NCBI GenBank assembly: GCA_017441265.1
Contig: JAFRYE010000055.1
Coordinates: 1 to 53,637 of the forward strand
DNA length: 53,637 nucleotides
Origin: Lachnospiraceae bacterium
GTDB lineage: Bacteria; Bacillota; Clostridia; Lachnospirales; Lachnospiraceae
Direction: 5' to 3'
In this document: positions 52,722-53,637 of the stretch, piece by piece
Numbering within the stretch: position 1 is the stretch's first letter
How the letters are laid out: each line of letters starts with the position of its first letter
The notes under the pieces: generated by a model
The model's database searches: none
Told to the model about the DNA's origin: nothing
The model's input: only the letters and a program-made list of their open reading frames with translations
Program-made: the position numbers and the translations under genes

Positions 52722-53637
52722 ATGTTACTGACGACGTCGGCTAAGGTCAATGCGGTGAAGAGTCTGATGCGAGAGAAGAAGTACTCGGAAGCTTTGGAGA
52801 TTGCTGAGAAGATCAATCCCGAGAAAGTGACTTCGCTCTATGATCTGTCTGCCATTGCGGAAGTGTACATGCGGAAAGGCCGCATGCAGGAAGCGCACGA
52901 CCTGTATGTCGAGATGTACGGTCGTAACAAGACGCACAAAGTCATGACAGGCCTGATCGAAATCTGCCTCAAGATGAAGGAGCCGAAGGAAGCGGAAGGG
53001 TATCTGCGCGAGTTTCGCCAGATGGAGCCCAACAACCCCGAGCGTTTGATCTACCGCTACCGTGTGGACTGCATGCTGGGCAAAGGGCCGGAATATCTCA
53101 TCAAGAGCCTTGCAAAACTGAAGAATGAAGAGTATACGGACGTCTGGGCACTGGAACTTGCCAAGGCGTATTACAATAACAATGACAGAGAGGCGTGCGC
53201 GCGCGAGTGCCACCAGATCTTGAAGTATTTTCCGGATGCGGAGGCGGCGAAGAAGGCAAAGATTCTGCTTGATGCCTGCGAGGTTCGGGAGGAGCCCGAG
53301 GCACCTGCTTCGGTGGCTGTGACCGCGGAGAAGGTTGACACGACGGAGATGGCTCAGGTGTTGCAGGATGACGTGACCGCCATGCTTGAGGAAAATGCCG
53401 CTGCCGAGGCGGTTGCCAACGAGGTTGTCGACGAGAAGGCGATCGCAAAGGCATCTGCGCCTCATCCGGAGCCGTATTTGCGCACGATCGAGTTTACGGC
53501 GATCCACAAGCCGGCCGGCGAAGACCGCTCCCTATACGGAGCGGAAACAAAAGCCGCGGTGGAGACCGAGGAGGCCCCGAAGGGTGCTCACAGCGATTTC
53601 GTGCTCCCGGAGGAGTTAGTCGGAAAGATTGACCGCG
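52722..53637 (+). CDS. TPR-repeat protein, truncated by window edge
   Basis: The reading frame stays open for 305 codons to the right edge. The N-terminal half consists of TPR-like helix pairs (KKYSEALEIAEKI, LYDLSAIAEVYMRKGRMQEAHDLYVEMY, KEPKEAEGYLREFRQMEPNNPERLIYRYRV, DREACARECHQILKYFPDAEAA). After about residue 190 it becomes acidic and Ala/Glu-rich (APASVAVTAEKVDTTEMAQ...). No signal peptide. AGAGGAG lies 7 nt before the ATG. It starts 39 nt after the SRP RNA. The function and C-terminal domain are outside the window. Confidence 0.85.
   Translation, partial: MLLTTSAKVNAVKSLMREKKYSEALEIAEKINPEKVTSLYDLSAIAEVYMRKGRMQEAHDLYVEMYGRNKTHKVMTGLIEICLKMKEPKEAEGYLREFRQMEPNNPERLIYRYRVDCMLGKGPEYLIKSLAKLKNEEYTDVWALELAKAYYNNNDREACARECHQILKYFPDAEAAKKAKILLDACEVREEPEAPASVAVTAEKVDTTEMAQVLQDDVTAMLEENAAAEAVANEVVDEKAIAKASAPHPEPYLRTIEFTAIHKPAGEDRSLYGAETKAAVETEEAPKGAHSDFVLPEELVGKIDR

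Overview
The window is the replication-origin region of a Gram-positive bacterium, most likely a clostridial Firmicute of the Lachnospiraceae type. This rests on gene order (gyrA-gyrB-recF-yaaA-dnaN-dnaA running left, rpmH-rnpA-yidD-yidC-jag-mnmE-mnmG-rsmG-parA-parB running right), the long clostridial form of SRP RNA, ricT, and Pro-Thr-Glu/Asp linkers typical of clostridial lipoproteins. Base composition is near balanced, except for one clearly A+T-rich gene around 35.0-36.4 kb.

Layout. 1-0.8 kb: the 5' tip of a 16S rRNA gene (minus strand) with its promoter and leader, tRNA-Ser(GCT), and the terminator of the gyrA transcription unit. 0.8-9.9 kb (minus): gyrA, gyrB, recF, yaaA, dnaN, oriC, dnaA. 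The oriC between dnaN and dnaA has DnaA boxes and a recognisable DnaA-trio/unwinding element. 10.1-20.0 kb (plus): the ribosome/RNase P/membrane-insertion/tRNA-modification/segregation run ending in parB and a DUF4446 protein, with two perfect parS sites lying inside rsmG and parB. 20.3-29 kb: tRNA-Arg(CCT), a membrane protein, an SDR dehydrogenase, a three-gene unit of ECF sigma factor, membrane-anchored anti-sigma-like/serpin fusion and lipoprotein, a conserved coiled-coil protein, a CDF transporter, tRNA-Lys(CTT) and trmB. 29-34.9 kb (plus): a guanylate-kinase-like protein, holB, ricT, trmN6, rsmI and a sugar-phosphate transferase. 35-37.3 kb: an A+T-rich gene for a secreted BACON-domain putative zinc protease, and a convergent family 2 glycosyltransferase. 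37.8-52.3 kb: a complete single-promoter type IV pilus locus (pilB, pilT, pilC, two major-type pilins, pilD, a PilM-PilN fusion, pilO and five minor prepilins). 52.4-53.6 kb: SRP RNA and the start of a TPR protein that runs off the right edge.

How the parts work together. The left half replicates, supercoils, segregates and decodes the chromosome. The right half is surface biology: a retractile type IV pilus, glycan initiation, secreted protease and protease inhibitor.

The most unusual signal is not a gene. The 11-mer TTCGGAAAATG (reverse CATTTTCCGAA) occurs 14 times exactly, on both strands, where about 0.03 copies would be expected by chance, and its 9-mer core CGGAAAATG occurs 23 times. 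Copies are concentrated in intergenic gaps and just after stop codons, include one inverted pair around the gyrA terminator and one tandem pair, and inside genes fall in different reading frames. This resembles the DNA uptake sequences of Neisseria and Pasteurellaceae, and it sits in a genome that encodes a retractile type IV pilus. The second notable system is the sigma / anti-sigma-serpin / lipoprotein unit, which suggests protease sensing across the membrane.
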